Of a DNA stretch of 64,000 bases, positions 20,385 through 29,985 are shown piece by piece. Position 1 is the first letter of the stretch, and each line of letters opens with the position of its first letter. The position numbers and the translations under genes are program-made. This DNA comes from Pseudomonadota bacterium (GTDB lineage Bacteria; Myxococcota_A; UBA796; CAJQPC01), in NCBI GenBank assembly GCA_024228935.1, contig JAAESX010000349.1, forward strand, positions 62,001-126,000, in the 5' to 3' direction. Below the pieces are notes generated by a model, which had not been told where the DNA came from, did no database searches, and saw only the letters and a list, made by a program, of their open reading frames with translations.

Positions 20385-20890
20385 CAGGCCTTCTTGAGGA
20401 ACTGGGTCTTCAGGAAGATCGCGGTCTTGTTGACCTTGCCCTCGATGTGACCGACGTCACCCTCGACCAGGCGGATGTTCTTCACCAGCGTGCCGCGCTT
20501 GGCGGTGAAGCCCGCGCCCTTCACGTCCAGATCCCGGATGAGCGTGACCGAGTCGCCGTCGGCCAGTCGCGTGCCGTTGCTGTCCACGGTGGTGGGCTCG
20601 TCGTCCTCGACGGGGAGTCCCTCCTTGGCCCAGGCGAGCGTGTCGTCCTCGAGCCAGGCGCTCTCGAGCAGCTCGACGGCCCAGGGGTCGCTCAGCCGAT
20701 GGAGCAGGCGCCAGCTCAACACCTGGACGGCGGGCACCTCGCTCCAGATGGACTCCTGGAGGCAGAACCAGTGCTTGGGATCGAGGTCCCCGACAATCTG
20801 CGTGCGGCAGGTGCTGCAGGCGTCGATGGACTCGGGCGGTACGTCGAAGGCGGCGACATCGGTGTCGGAGCCACAGAGAGAGCAGGACAT
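20384..20890 (-). CDS. PhnA/YjdM-like zinc-ribbon protein
   Basis: A 168-residue protein with an N-terminal zinc ribbon (CSLCGS at residues 3-8, then CSTC near residue 26). The C-terminal PhnA domain is SH3-like (about 100-168: DSNGTRLADGDSVTLIRDLD, then EGKVNKTAIFLKTQFLKKA). Despite the name, PhnA-type proteins are not shown to cleave phosphonates and their role is unsettled. The protein is longer than E. coli YjdM (about 111 residues) because of a central insert. It is coupled to the AlkD-like gene, and a divergent or upstream promoter probably lies beyond the DUF523 gene. Confidence 0.85.
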   Translation of the reverse strand: MSCSLCGSDTDVAAFDVPPESIDACSTCRTQIVGDLDPKHWFCLQESIWSEVPAVQVLSWRLLHRLSDPWAVELLESAWLEDDTLAWAKEGLPVEDDEPTTVDSNGTRLADGDSVTLIRDLDVKGAGFTAKRGTLVKNIRLVEGDVGHIEGKVNKTAIFLKTQFLKKA

Positions 20891-20899
20891 GCGCCGCTC

Positions 20900-21527
20900 C
20901 TATTGCCGGGGCAGGTTCTCGACGACCCATGGATGCTCGTGGTGGTCGAGCCAGGACGGGTCGAAGGGGTGTCCCAGGCGAGCGCCCAGGAGCCCGAGGG
21001 TTTGGAAGTCGCGCTGCGAGACGATGTGCACGGCGGCGCGAAGGAGCGCCGCGGACGCCACGCCGACGCCGCGGACATGCTGGACCGGCTCCTCGAAGCG
21101 GCAGCCGAGCGAGACGACCTGCGAGCCACAGGCCCCGCTCCGATCCACCAGCACGGCGAAGTCCACCTCGTGCTCCGAGGCGAGCTCCACCATGGCCTGC
21201 GCTCCCGCGAGGTTCTGGGGCGTCACGTCGTTCCCCAGGTCGTCGAGCATCCGGGCGCGCCCGTCGAGCACCGCGAGCCCGTCGCCGTCGTGCAGGTCGG
21301 GCATCCGACGGGGTGTCCCCATCCGGTGATCCTCGGGACAGAACGGCACCTGGCGGACGAGCGGACCGTCGAGCCAGGTCGGTCGCGCCGCGGGCAGGCC
21401 GTAGTTCCCCCCCGTCCACGCCACACGACCAGCCGTGCAGGCAGCCGCTGATCAGGATCCGCCAGGGGTCGTCGCTGGTCGGCCGGCGCAGGGTGCCGAC
21501 GACGTCGCGGTGGTGGGGCAATCGCAT
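20900..21527 (-). pseudogene. DUF523 family protein, frameshifted in a G7 run
   Basis: The first 40 codons from ATG 21527 contain the DUF523 N-terminal cysteine motif ISGCLHGWSCGVDG. At a run of seven G (minus strand, near 21407) the frame must lose one base to continue as GNYGLPAARPTWLDG, then VPFCPEDHRMGTPRRMP and DRSGACGSQVVS, all family motifs. With six G the gene would be intact at about 208 codons, so the interruption is a single-base homopolymer expansion. DUF523 (YbbK-like) proteins hold conserved cysteines and some act as 2-thiouracil desulfurases. A gene finder would report only 20900-21424. It is divergent from egtB. Confidence 0.75.
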
Positions 21528-21592
21528 TGCGCAACAGTATCGATGCGGAAGCAGCCATCGACACAGCTGGACGCCATGGGTACACCAGGTTC

Positions 21593-22815
<1,223 letters not shown>

Positions 22816-22819
<4 letters not shown>

Positions 22820-23799
22820 CCTTCCGCGTCCTCGAGCCCCGCCCGACAACGGGGGCCGACCAGCTCGCCATCGATGTGCTCGTGGGGCTGTCCGAGCGAC
22901 CCAAGCGCTTGCCGTCCTCGCTCTTCTACGACGACGAGGGCAGCCGGCTGTTCCAGGCCATCACGAAGACCCCCGACTACTACCCGCCACGTGCCGAGCT
23001 GGAGATCTTCGAGAGCCGGGGGCCCGAGCTGTTGGCCTCGGTCGCCGGCTCGCCCGTCAACGTGGTCGACCTCGGCGCGGGTGACGGACACAAGACCGCG
23101 GTGCTGCTGGACCAGCTCCTGCAGGAGGGCTCGCCCGTTCGGTACGTGCCCATCGACATCTCGGGGGGGGCGCTGGCGACGGTGACCAGCTCGATGGCCG
23201 AGCGCTTCCCGGGGCTCGAGATCGAGGGGCTCCAGAGCGAGTACTTCAACGGCCTGCGCTGGCTCGGCGAACAGTCGGACCGCCGCAGCATGGTGCTGTT
23301 CCTCGGCTCGAACATCGGGAACTTCGACAAGGCGCGCGCGCGCGGCTTCCTGCGCCAGCTCTGGATGGCGCTGAACGACGGCGACCTGGCGCTCATCGGC
23401 TTCGACCTGAAGAAGGACATCGAGCAGCTGCTGGCCGCCTACAACGACAGCGAGGGGCTGACGTCGGCGTTCAACCTGAACCTGCTGACCCGCATGAACA
23501 CCGAGCTCGGCGCCGACTTCGACGTCTCCAGGTTCCGCCACTACGGCACGTACAACGCCGAGACGGGCGCGATGGAGAGCTACCTCGTGAGCCAGGAGGC
23601 GCAGACCGTGCGCATCCCGGCGCTGCAGGCGACGTTCACCTTCCAGCCGTGGGAGCCCATCCACACCGAGTACAGCTACAAGTACCTGCGCTCGGACATC
23701 CGCGATCTGGCCCGCTTCACGGGCTTCGAGATCGTCGACGAGGCGCTGGACGAGAACGGCTGGTTCTGCTCGTCCCTCTGGCGGGCGAAGAAGGGGTAG
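22816..23799 (+). CDS. egtD: L-histidine N-alpha-methyltransferase EgtD
   Basis: A 327-residue SAM-dependent enzyme that trimethylates histidine to hercynine, the first step of ergothioneine synthesis. It has the family N-terminus KRLPSSLFYDDEGSRLFQAI. The SAM motif is VNVVDLGAGDGHKTAVLL (about residues 90-107), with FLGSNIGNF near residue 173 and the histidine-pocket region YNDSEGLTSAFNLNLL near 215. Length matches known EgtD (about 320). It is translationally coupled to egtB. EgtA, EgtC and EgtE are absent here, as in organisms that use cysteine directly or carry these genes elsewhere. Confidence 0.94.
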
Positions 23800-23821
23800 T
23801 GTCGGCGGCCTGGAGGCCCCG

Positions 23822-24202
23822 ATGTCCTGGTTGTTCCTGTCTCTTGCGTGTGGCGGTGAGCCCGCTGCGGACCCCGAGCCCGTCGCTGAGCCGGCGCCCG
23901 AGGCCACCGGCGGCTCGCAGCTCGAGCCCGCCCGTGTCTGCGACCACTCCGCGTGCGGCACCGTGACCGATGCGGACGGCGCTCCGGTGAAGGACGCCTG
24001 GATCCAGGTGGTGCGCTCGGACGACGAGGTCGACGAGCCCTCGACGCTCGGCGCGGAAGGGGGCTGGGTGCTCCACATGCGCGAGGAGAACGTGGGACCT
24101 CGGCCTGCCAGGTGGATGCCGTCGATGGGCATCGTCTCCAGCTCGTCGATGAGGCCCGACAGGTACGCGACGTCGTCCGGGCCCTGGGGCGCGCAGCAGT
24201 AG
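23822..24202 (+). CDS. Lipoprotein fragment fused to antisense sequence
   Basis: The 126-codon ORF begins MSWLFLSLACGG with GGAGG five bases upstream, a short lipoprotein signal. Residues about 38-90 look like the start of a carboxypeptidase-regulatory-like beta sandwich (CGTVTDADGAPVKDAWIQVV). From about residue 92 onward (bases after 24095) the sequence is the antisense of a hydrolase gene on the other strand, so the real C-terminus is missing. The 3' ends of two convergent genes appear to have been lost at one junction. Not a functional full-length protein as written. Confidence 0.6.
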   Translation: MSWLFLSLACGGEPAADPEPVAEPAPEATGGSQLEPARVCDHSACGTVTDADGAPVKDAWIQVVRSDDEVDEPSTLGAEGGWVLHMREENVGPRPARWMPSMGIVSSSSMRPDRYATSSGPWGAQQ

Positions 24203-24486
24203 TCGGTGGCGTTCCAGGCCTGCTTGCCGTCCTTGGCGCGCCGCTCGCCATCGGGCAGCACGAGCAGTTAGTCCAGCTCGTCGACGGACTTGCTGAAGCC
24301 CAGGTACCGGTCCTGGACCTCGGCGTTGCCGCCGAGACCGTGCAGCAGGAAGACGACGGGGAGTGGTCGCTCGCCGTCCCACGACTTCGGCGTGAGCACC
24401 ATGGCGGGTCGGTCCTCGGGCCCGATGGCCGGGGCGAGCGAGCCGGGTGACGGCGTCTTCGCGCACGCCAGGAGCGCCAGGATCAC
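24100..24486 (-). pseudogene. Broken PHB-depolymerase-like lipoprotein hydrolase
   Basis: GTG 24486 overlaps the previous stop (GTGA) and opens MILALLACAK, a short lipoprotein signal. The oxyanion strand VVFLLHGLGG follows, then an in-frame TAA at 24268-24270. Beyond it the same frame continues with family motifs LLVLPDGERR and CCAPQGPDDVAYLSGLIDEL, ending at GIHLAG, just before the expected nucleophile elbow (G-x-S-N-G). There the sequence turns into the convergent lipoprotein. The gene is thus broken twice, by a stop codon and by loss of its 3' half. A more complete relative lies at 30340-31268. Confidence 0.65.
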
Positions 24487-25389
24487 GAGGCCCAGGTGAT
24501 CGAGTAGTCCAGGCTGTGGCCGATCCGGTCCGGGAACCGGGTGACGGACTTCGCCGCCATCTTTTCGCTCACGCCGACCGGGATGTGGGTCGAGAGCCAG
24601 CCGGCCAGGTCCTGCTTCTCGCCGACCAGTCCACCGCCGCGGGCCGGGGTGTAGCCGATCTGCGCGTCCCGCTTTCCGGCCGCTTCCATCAGGTCGTACA
24701 GGTCGCGGAAGAGGATGAACGAGGTGTCGTTGGCGTACACCGCCCAGTTGGTGACGGGCAGGAAGTCGACCAGGTGGATGAGCTGGTAGTTCAGCGCGAT
24801 CCACAGGTCGTCACCGGACAGCGTGATGGGGGCGTTGTCGATGACCCGGTGGAAGCGAACAGACTCGATCTCCCGGCCCGCGTTCGCGCGCAGCTCGCAG
24901 GCCACTGGCGTACAGCAGGCGGAGGACGGACGGGAAGGCCTCGGTGTGGGCCCACTCGAACGGCGTCATCAGCGGCTGGAGCTGCGGGATCTTGTCCGCG
25001 CTCATCGCGAACGTGTTGGTCCCGGTGCCCAGGATCGAGTGCAGCAGCAGCACCAGCGGCGACTGCTGCGGGTAGTGCGCCACGCCGTACTCGAAGCAGA
25101 AGTACAGGTGGTCGAGGAACGAGCCGTCAGCGTGCTCGACGTCGAAGTCGCACTCCTCGACCATGAAGCGCATGAGCGCGGGATCGACCTGGGGGAGCGA
25201 CTGCTGGCCTCGGGCCCGGTCGTAGTCCGACTGCACGCCCTCGGCGCTGTCGGGGTTCCAGACGACCTCCTTGCCGACGCGAGCCCTCATCACGTACCGG
25301 GCGGCCTTGCCCTCGAGCGTCTGGAAGATGGTCTTGTCGAGGTCGAAGTCCGGGATGGGCTCGACGCGTACGGCGCCCGCGTGGTCCAG
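24483..25389 (-). pseudogene. Unknown protein at the end of the metal operon, frameshifted
   Basis: I do not recognise this protein. Coding sequence is clear from about 25389 (VLDHAGAVRVEPIPDF) to 24905 (EAFPSVLRLLYA). It continues after a one-base shift near 24905 as ACELRANAGREIESVR through to IGHSLDYSITWAS at 24483, giving some 300 residues in all. It is soluble, with aromatic-rich helices such as WIALNYQLIHLVDFLPV. No ATG, GTG or TTG precedes the first clear coding residues, so the start is unresolved: CTG 25389, ATG 25290 or a second lesion upstream. It lies 37 bases after the ABC permease and is coupled to the broken hydrolase downstream. Confidence 0.5.
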
Positions 25390-25426
25390 GACGCTCGCTG
25401 GGCGGCGTGTATCCGATGCCGGGATG

Positions 25427-26257
25427 CTAGCCCCGGAGCAGCCGGATCGGCAGCGCCAGGAGCACGAACACCAGGGCCGTCGCGGCCTGTGCGGCCCCCA
25501 CCGGGAAGTCCCACAGGAACGCCCCGAGGTAGCCGAGGAACGCCGCCAGTCCGCCGCCGACGAGTGCCAGGATGAGCGCCACGTTGAGTCGTCGCGTCGC
25601 GAGCAGAGCCGCCATCGCGGGCAGCACCGAGAACGCGAACACCGGCAAGGCTCCGAGCGCTCGGGTGGCGACGCTGGCGACCAGCGTGACCAGGGCCAGG
25701 AAGCCCAGCTCGAGCAGGCGGACGGGGACCTTCTGGACTCGAGCGCCATCCGGGTCGACCCCGACGAAGACCAGTCCACGTCGCGCCACCAGCACGCCGA
25801 CGATGGCGAGCGTACCGACAGCGCCGACCGCGACCAGGTCCTCGGGTCGGACGAGCACGGCGGTCCCGAACAGGATGGCCTTCACGTCGTGGGCCTCGGC
25901 CGCGATACGGTCTCCGAGCAGGATGGCTCCGCCGCTGCCGACCAGCCAGACCTGCGCCAGGATGGACTCGCGCGACAGGTGGACGCGCGCCGGATTGATG
26001 GCGAACACTGCGGCGGCGAGCTGGCTCACTCCGACGGCCCAGAAGACGGGGTCCACCTCGGTCCCGGTCATCATGCCGATCCAGAAGCCCAACACCACGC
26101 CGAACCCGGCGGACTGGGTGATGGCGGCCGTCACGAAGACCATGCGGCGCAGGACGATGAAGACGCCCAGCAGGCCGAGCGCCGAGCCCGCGATGACGCC
26201 GGTCAGCACCGCGTCGCGGAACAGGTCCCAGGCCTCGAAGAAGTCGGTGACGGTCAC
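25427..26257 (-). CDS. znuB: Metal ABC transporter permease (ZnuB/MntB type)
   Basis: A 276-residue inner-membrane permease of the ABC-3 family with eight or nine helices, moving zinc, manganese or iron from the periplasmic binding protein into the cytoplasm. Recognisable stretches are ALGLLGVFIVLRRMVFVTAA near the N-terminus, KAILFGTAVLV, and the late LPVFAFSVLPAMAALLA that contacts the ATPase. Codon 1 is GTG and overlaps the ATPase stop by four bases. It forms one transporter with the ATPase and the ZnuA-like protein in the same operon. Confidence 0.92.
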   Translation of the reverse strand: MTVTDFFEAWDLFRDAVLTGVIAGSALGLLGVFIVLRRMVFVTAAITQSAGFGVVLGFWIGMMTGTEVDPVFWAVGVSQLAAAVFAINPARVHLSRESILAQVWLVGSGGAILLGDRIAAEAHDVKAILFGTAVLVRPEDLVAVGAVGTLAIVGVLVARRGLVFVGVDPDGARVQKVPVRLLELGFLALVTLVASVATRALGALPVFAFSVLPAMAALLATRRLNVALILALVGGGLAAFLGYLGAFLWDFPVGAAQAATALVFVLLALPIRLLRG

Positions 26258-26937
26258 AGGACCTGCCCGTAGCGTGCCTGGAACGCGGGGTGCGCGAACA
26301 CCTCGTCCAGCGGCCCGCTGACGATGTTCTGGTCGTCCTTGTCCAGGAACAGGACGTTGTCGGCGTGGGCTCGGGCCACGTCCAGGAAGTGCGTGACAAC
26401 GACGACGGTCAGCTCGTACTCGACCCGCAGTCGGGCCAGGAGCTCCATGACTTCACGCTCGGCGACCGCGTCCATGCCGACCGTCGGCTCGTCCAGGAAG
26501 ACGAGCTTGCTGCCGGTCGCCAGCATTCGAGCGAACAAGGCGCGCTGCTTCTGGCCTCCGGACAAGCTGCGGAAGGTCCGGTCGGCAAGGTCCGCGATGC
26601 CCGTGGCTTCGAGCGCCTCGTCCACGGGGTTGGCCAGGGGGCGCAGGAAGCTCCAGCCGTGGATGGTCCCGCTCTCGACCAGCTCGCGAACACGCACCGG
26701 GTACAGCGGATCGAAGGCCAGACGTTGGGCCAGGTACGCCGGCTGGGTGGACAGCGTGACGCTGCCCGAGACCGGCTTCTGCAGGCCCAGCAGCGTGCGG
26801 AAGAGGGTTGTCTTGCCAGCCCCGTTGCGCCCGAGCACCGCCCAGAACTGGCCGGGCTCGACGGTGATGTCCACCGCGGGCAGCAGCGCCTTACGGGCGT
26901 ACCCGACGCGCAGGGACTGGCAGGACAGCAGGCTCAA
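26254..26937 (-). CDS. znuC: Metal ABC transporter ATPase (ZnuC type)
   Basis: A 227-residue ATPase. It has Walker A LGRNGAGKTTLFRT, the Q-loop near TQPAYLAQR, the signature SLSGGQKQRALFARML, Walker B KLVFLDEPTVGMD and the switch His in VVVTHFLDVA. TTG 26937 is chosen because TTGA overlaps the previous stop, as elsewhere in this operon, and it yields the usual short N-terminus before Walker A. The alternative upstream start at 26982 would read antisense-like Arg/Pro-rich sequence. Partner of the following permease. Confidence 0.94.
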   Translation of the reverse strand: MSLLSCQSLRVGYARKALLPAVDITVEPGQFWAVLGRNGAGKTTLFRTLLGLQKPVSGSVTLSTQPAYLAQRLAFDPLYPVRVRELVESGTIHGWSFLRPLANPVDEALEATGIADLADRTFRSLSGGQKQRALFARMLATGSKLVFLDEPTVGMDAVAEREVMELLARLRVEYELTVVVVTHFLDVARAHADNVLFLDKDDQNIVSGPLDEVFAHPAFQARYGQVL

Positions 26938-27332
26938 TGGTTGGCGTGGTCGTGGCCTTCGGCCTCGGTGTACAGGACCCACACGGTCTCGACGGCGGCG
27001 GGTCCGAACGTCACGGTGGTCGCCTCGTCGATGTCGTAGTGCTCGGGCATCTCGTCGGGGCAGTCGGGGTTCGGGGTGCTGTCACCCAGGTCGGTCAGGC
27101 CCTCGGTGCCGACGAACAGGACGGCGCCGGCGTGATCGAGGTCGAACGTCGCCGAGTACGTACCATCGCCCAGGTCGGTGAGCGTGATCTCGCTGGGATG
27201 GCCGAGCTCGATCTCGTCGCCTTCGATCAGCGAGTGGTGGACTTCGCCGGCGACCTCGCAGGCCTCGTGGAAGACGTCGTGCTCTTCTTCTTCGGCGCCG
27301 GTGCAAGCGAAAAGGGTGGTCAGGAAAATCAT
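26934..27332 (-). CDS. Small acidic lipoprotein in the metal operon
   Basis: A 132-residue lipoprotein, MIFLTTLFACTG, with GGAGCT upstream of the ATG. Just after the lipid-modified cysteine comes a Glu/His-rich stretch (EEEEHDVFHEACEVAGEVHH) and the protein ends EGHDHANH, both plausible zinc- or copper-binding segments. The middle is a beta-rich domain (ITLTDLGDGTYSATFDLDHA). Its position between ZnuA/lipoprotein and ZnuC, with four-base overlaps on both sides, implies a role in periplasmic metal capture or sensing. No named family recognised. Confidence 0.7.
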   Translation of the reverse strand: MIFLTTLFACTGAEEEEHDVFHEACEVAGEVHHSLIEGDEIELGHPSEITLTDLGDGTYSATFDLDHAGAVLFVGTEGLTDLGDSTPNPDCPDEMPEHYDIDEATTVTFGPAAVETVWVLYTEAEGHDHANH

Positions 27333-27997
27333 CGTAGCTCCATGGTTGGAATGGGAAGGGGGAGGGTGATCGGTGGGTCCTGGCCGTCGAAGCCGGTCCC
27401 GTCGAAGATCAAGGCGGCGTCGAGCGAGAACGCCTCGGGGGCGCTCCGATCGACGTCCAGGGTGAAGGGGCCGAGCGCGTCGCCCGACATGCTGGCCCAC
27501 AGCTCCTGGCCGTCGACCGTGCCCTCGAAGCGCAGCTCGGTCACGTCGATCGAGAGGCGGCGGAGGCTCAGCTCGGGCAGGTCCTGAGGGCTCGACGAGA
27601 GCGTCAGCGTCTCGCCGGCGAGCACGTCGATCGTCCCGTCGATCGGCCAGGAGAGAGCGGTCTCGAACGACCCCCCGCCGATCTCGGCCTCGATGGTCGC
27701 GTAGTCGACCAGCTCGCCGTCGTCGGCATGACAGTGGCCGTTGTGGCACAGGCTGTAGCCATCGGGCGGGTCCTGCTCGGAGAAGGTCACGCCGCCGATC
27801 AGCTCTTCGACGCGCAGCTCGGCCACGTCCAGCTCGAGCACCTGGAACTGGACCCGGGCGCCCGTATCGGTCAGGACCAGGCCGTCGCCCAGATCGCGGG
27901 CCTCGGTCGGGTCGAAGGCCACGTCGAGCAGGACCTCGTCGAGCGACGCGTACCCGGTGCCGGGCTGCATCGTGCAGGCGGTCAGGAGGAGGATCAC
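27329..27997 (-). CDS. Metal-operon lipoprotein with CHxxHCH motif
   Basis: A 222-residue lipoprotein (GTG start overlapping the znuA stop; MILLLTACTM). The eye-catching element is SLCHNGHCHADDGELVDYAT near residue 95, with Cys, His, His, Cys, His within seven residues, a likely metal site. The flanking sequence is beta-rich with repeated LDVAELRVEEL / IDVTELRFEGT segments, suggesting a duplicated sandwich. It lies directly between the metal-binding protein and a second His-rich lipoprotein, all coupled. I infer a metal chaperone or buffer that works with ZnuA; no experimental family is known to me. Confidence 0.72.
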   Translation of the reverse strand: MILLLTACTMQPGTGYASLDEVLLDVAFDPTEARDLGDGLVLTDTGARVQFQVLELDVAELRVEELIGGVTFSEQDPPDGYSLCHNGHCHADDGELVDYATIEAEIGGGSFETALSWPIDGTIDVLAGETLTLSSSPQDLPELSLRRLSIDVTELRFEGTVDGQELWASMSGDALGPFTLDVDRSAPEAFSLDAALIFDGTGFDGQDPPITLPLPIPTMELR

Positions 27998-28860
27998 AGC
28001 GCCCCCTCCATGCTGTCGACCCAGGCGTCGATGTGGGCGACGTACGTCTGCCGCGGGAAGTCCGTGCCGGCCGTGAGGGTCAGCAGCGTGGCCTCGGCCT
28101 TGTCCGCGACCAAAGAGGCGCTGGTGGCCGGGTAGAACGACTCGATCAGGACGAGCTGGACCCCGGTCTCCTTGGCTCCGTTGACGGTCTTGGCGATGTG
28201 GCCGGGCGTGGGCGGGATGCCGGGCTTGGGCTCGACTGCGCCGACCACCGAGAAGCCGGTCCAGTCCGCCAGGTAGCTCCACGAGCGGTGGTACCCGATG
28301 ACCGGGGCGCCCTGGTAGCCAGCCAGACGCCGCTCCCACTCGGGCAGGTGCGCGTCGATGTCCGCGGCGAAGGCCTGGGCGTTCGCGGTGTAGACCTCGG
28401 CGAACTCGGGGTCCAGCTGGCCGAATCGGTCCGCGAGGCCGAGCGCGACGTCCTTCATGCGACGCGGGTCGTAGAAGTAGTGGGGGTTGCCCTGGCCGTG
28501 CACGTCGCCCATCGCCCGGTCGACGGCGCCCGCCGGCTTGTCCAGCACCGTGACGTACTGGCTGCAGTCGATGTTCCCCGTCGCACCGGACTGGACGTCC
28601 TTGTTGCGCGAGCCGGTCACCAGGGTCGGGAGCCACCCGATCTCCATCTCCAGGCCGACGTGGACCAGCGCGTCGGCCTTGGACAGCTTGACGGCCAGGT
28701 TCGGCTTCGCGTCGACGAAGTGTGGGTCCTGGGTGGGGAGCGCCATCGACGTGACCTTCACGTGGTCACCGCCGACCGCCTGGGAGACGGCCGCCAGGTC
28801 GGGCAGTGTGGCCACCACGTTGAGGTCGGCATGGGCGAGGTTCAAGAGGGCGAGGAGCAT
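27994..28860 (-). CDS. znuA: Metal ABC transporter substrate-binding protein (ZnuA type)
   Basis: A 288-residue periplasmic protein with signal peptide MLLALLNLAHA and the cluster A-I metal-binding fold. The four expected ligands are visible: His in PTQDPHFVDAKP, His in GQGNPHYFYD, His in VIGYHRSWSY and an acidic residue in IESFYPATS. There is no long His-rich loop of the kind found in many ZnuA proteins, so manganese or iron specificity is not excluded. The partner outer-membrane barrel and the His/Cys lipoproteins favour zinc. It lies 12 bases after the barrel gene, with AGGAAA before the ATG. Confidence 0.92.
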   Translation of the reverse strand: MLLALLNLAHADLNVVATLPDLAAVSQAVGGDHVKVTSMALPTQDPHFVDAKPNLAVKLSKADALVHVGLEMEIGWLPTLVTGSRNKDVQSGATGNIDCSQYVTVLDKPAGAVDRAMGDVHGQGNPHYFYDPRRMKDVALGLADRFGQLDPEFAEVYTANAQAFAADIDAHLPEWERRLAGYQGAPVIGYHRSWSYLADWTGFSVVGAVEPKPGIPPTPGHIAKTVNGAKETGVQLVLIESFYPATSASLVADKAEATLLTLTAGTDFPRQTYVAHIDAWVDSMEGAL

Positions 28861-28872
28861 GATGTTTCCTGG

Positions 28873-29925
28873 CTAGAAGGCGTGGCTGCCGTGGGCTCCG
28901 ACCGCGAACTCGAAGGCCAGGAACACGCTGTAGAGCGGCGCATCGATGCCGGTGTCGCGGGCGCCCTGGAGGCGGAGACGGGAGAACTCGGTGGGCCAGT
29001 ACGTGGCCGCACCGGACCAGCGGTGGCGGTTGGCGACCCAGGCCGGGTCGAGCGGGTCGCTGCCGGTCGACGGCGTCCCCAGCTCGTGGCGAGCGCCCAG
29101 CCCGACGCGCTGGTTGCGCCAGGTCAGGGCGGTCAGGCCGGTCCAGTCCGTGACCAGTTCGCCAGGCAGCTGGCGGCGCCGCTGGATCCACTCGCTGGTC
29201 AGCGCGATCTGGTGTCCCGACGCGCGGGTGATGGGTCGGTACTTCAGCGTCACGTCGCCGCCCAACAGCTCGGAGCGGTTGTCGCGTCCCGTGCCGTTGG
29301 GGCCGACAGCCCAGGAGACACCGGCCAGCACCGACAGGTCGTCGTGCGGCGCCAGGAACGTCTTCGCTGATGCGGTGGTCTGCAGATCGAAGGGCCCTTC
29401 GACCCCCGAGAAGTCCGACCACGACCGGTTCGTCGCGGCGCCGCCGAGCATTGTCTCGCTGACGACGAGCTCCAGGTAGAACGGCGTCGGCGCAAGCCAG
29501 CTCCCTTCGACGCCCAGTCCCCGGTTGCCCTCGGCGCCCATCACGCGACCGGTCACCCAGGGCTGGTCGGCGAAGTCCCACGTGTGGGGGTGGGTGGGGT
29601 TGTGGCGACCGAAGCGCGTCAGGAACTGCCCGGCGCGGATCTGGGTGCCGCCAGGCAGGCCGAGGGTGGTCGCGTAGACCTCTTCGATCTCCACGCCGAA
29701 CTGGGCGAAGACGATGTTCCCGTCGAAGCGGAAGTAGGGGTCGACGGCCTGGCCCACCGACAGCTCGAGCTGTTGGAGGTTGAAGCCGTTCTGCTGGGGA
29801 TCGTGCGCGCCGGTCTGCAGGGGTTCCCCTGAGAAACCGGCCGCTGCGATGTCCGCGATGAACGCGATGTCGGGGTTGAGCGCGTTGCCCTGGGCGAACG
29901 CACTCGCAAACAACAGATGAAACAC
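28873..29925 (-). CDS. Zinc-uptake-associated outer-membrane barrel
   Basis: A 350-residue outer-membrane protein with a short signal (MFHLLFASAFAQG) and no TonB plug domain. Motifs such as GFNLQQLELSVGQAVDPYFR, GQFLTRFGRHNPTHPHTWDF and the C-terminal FEFAVGAHGSHAF match proteins that databases often label zinc-regulated outer-membrane receptors in myxobacteria. That recognition is from memory and could not be searched. The terminal Phe fits BAM insertion. Histidines in NPTHPHTWDF and HGSHAF could face the pore. It is cotranscribed with the ABC importer and likely admits the metal, or a metal complex, across the outer membrane. Confidence 0.8.
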   Translation of the reverse strand: MFHLLFASAFAQGNALNPDIAFIADIAAAGFSGEPLQTGAHDPQQNGFNLQQLELSVGQAVDPYFRFDGNIVFAQFGVEIEEVYATTLGLPGGTQIRAGQFLTRFGRHNPTHPHTWDFADQPWVTGRVMGAEGNRGLGVEGSWLAPTPFYLELVVSETMLGGAATNRSWSDFSGVEGPFDLQTTASAKTFLAPHDDLSVLAGVSWAVGPNGTGRDNRSELLGGDVTLKYRPITRASGHQIALTSEWIQRRRQLPGELVTDWTGLTALTWRNQRVGLGARHELGTPSTGSDPLDPAWVANRHRWSGAATYWPTEFSRLRLQGARDTGIDAPLYSVFLAFEFAVGAHGSHAF

Positions 29926-29985
29926 ACCCGTGCCATTGCTGGAGGAGACAAGGACGGGCTATCGAGCCCGTCGAGAACGTCATCC

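Noticed and set aside
21400..21412. Programmed ribosomal frameshift at the G7 run of the DUF523 gene
   Set aside because: No pairing structure or conserved slippery heptamer context was seen, and other G/C-run indels occur in the window; error or slippage mutation is simpler.
24268..24270. TAA in the hydrolase frame considered as recoded sense codon
   Set aside because: The gene is also truncated at its nucleophile elbow, and TAA recoding has no other support in the window; simple decay or error is more likely.
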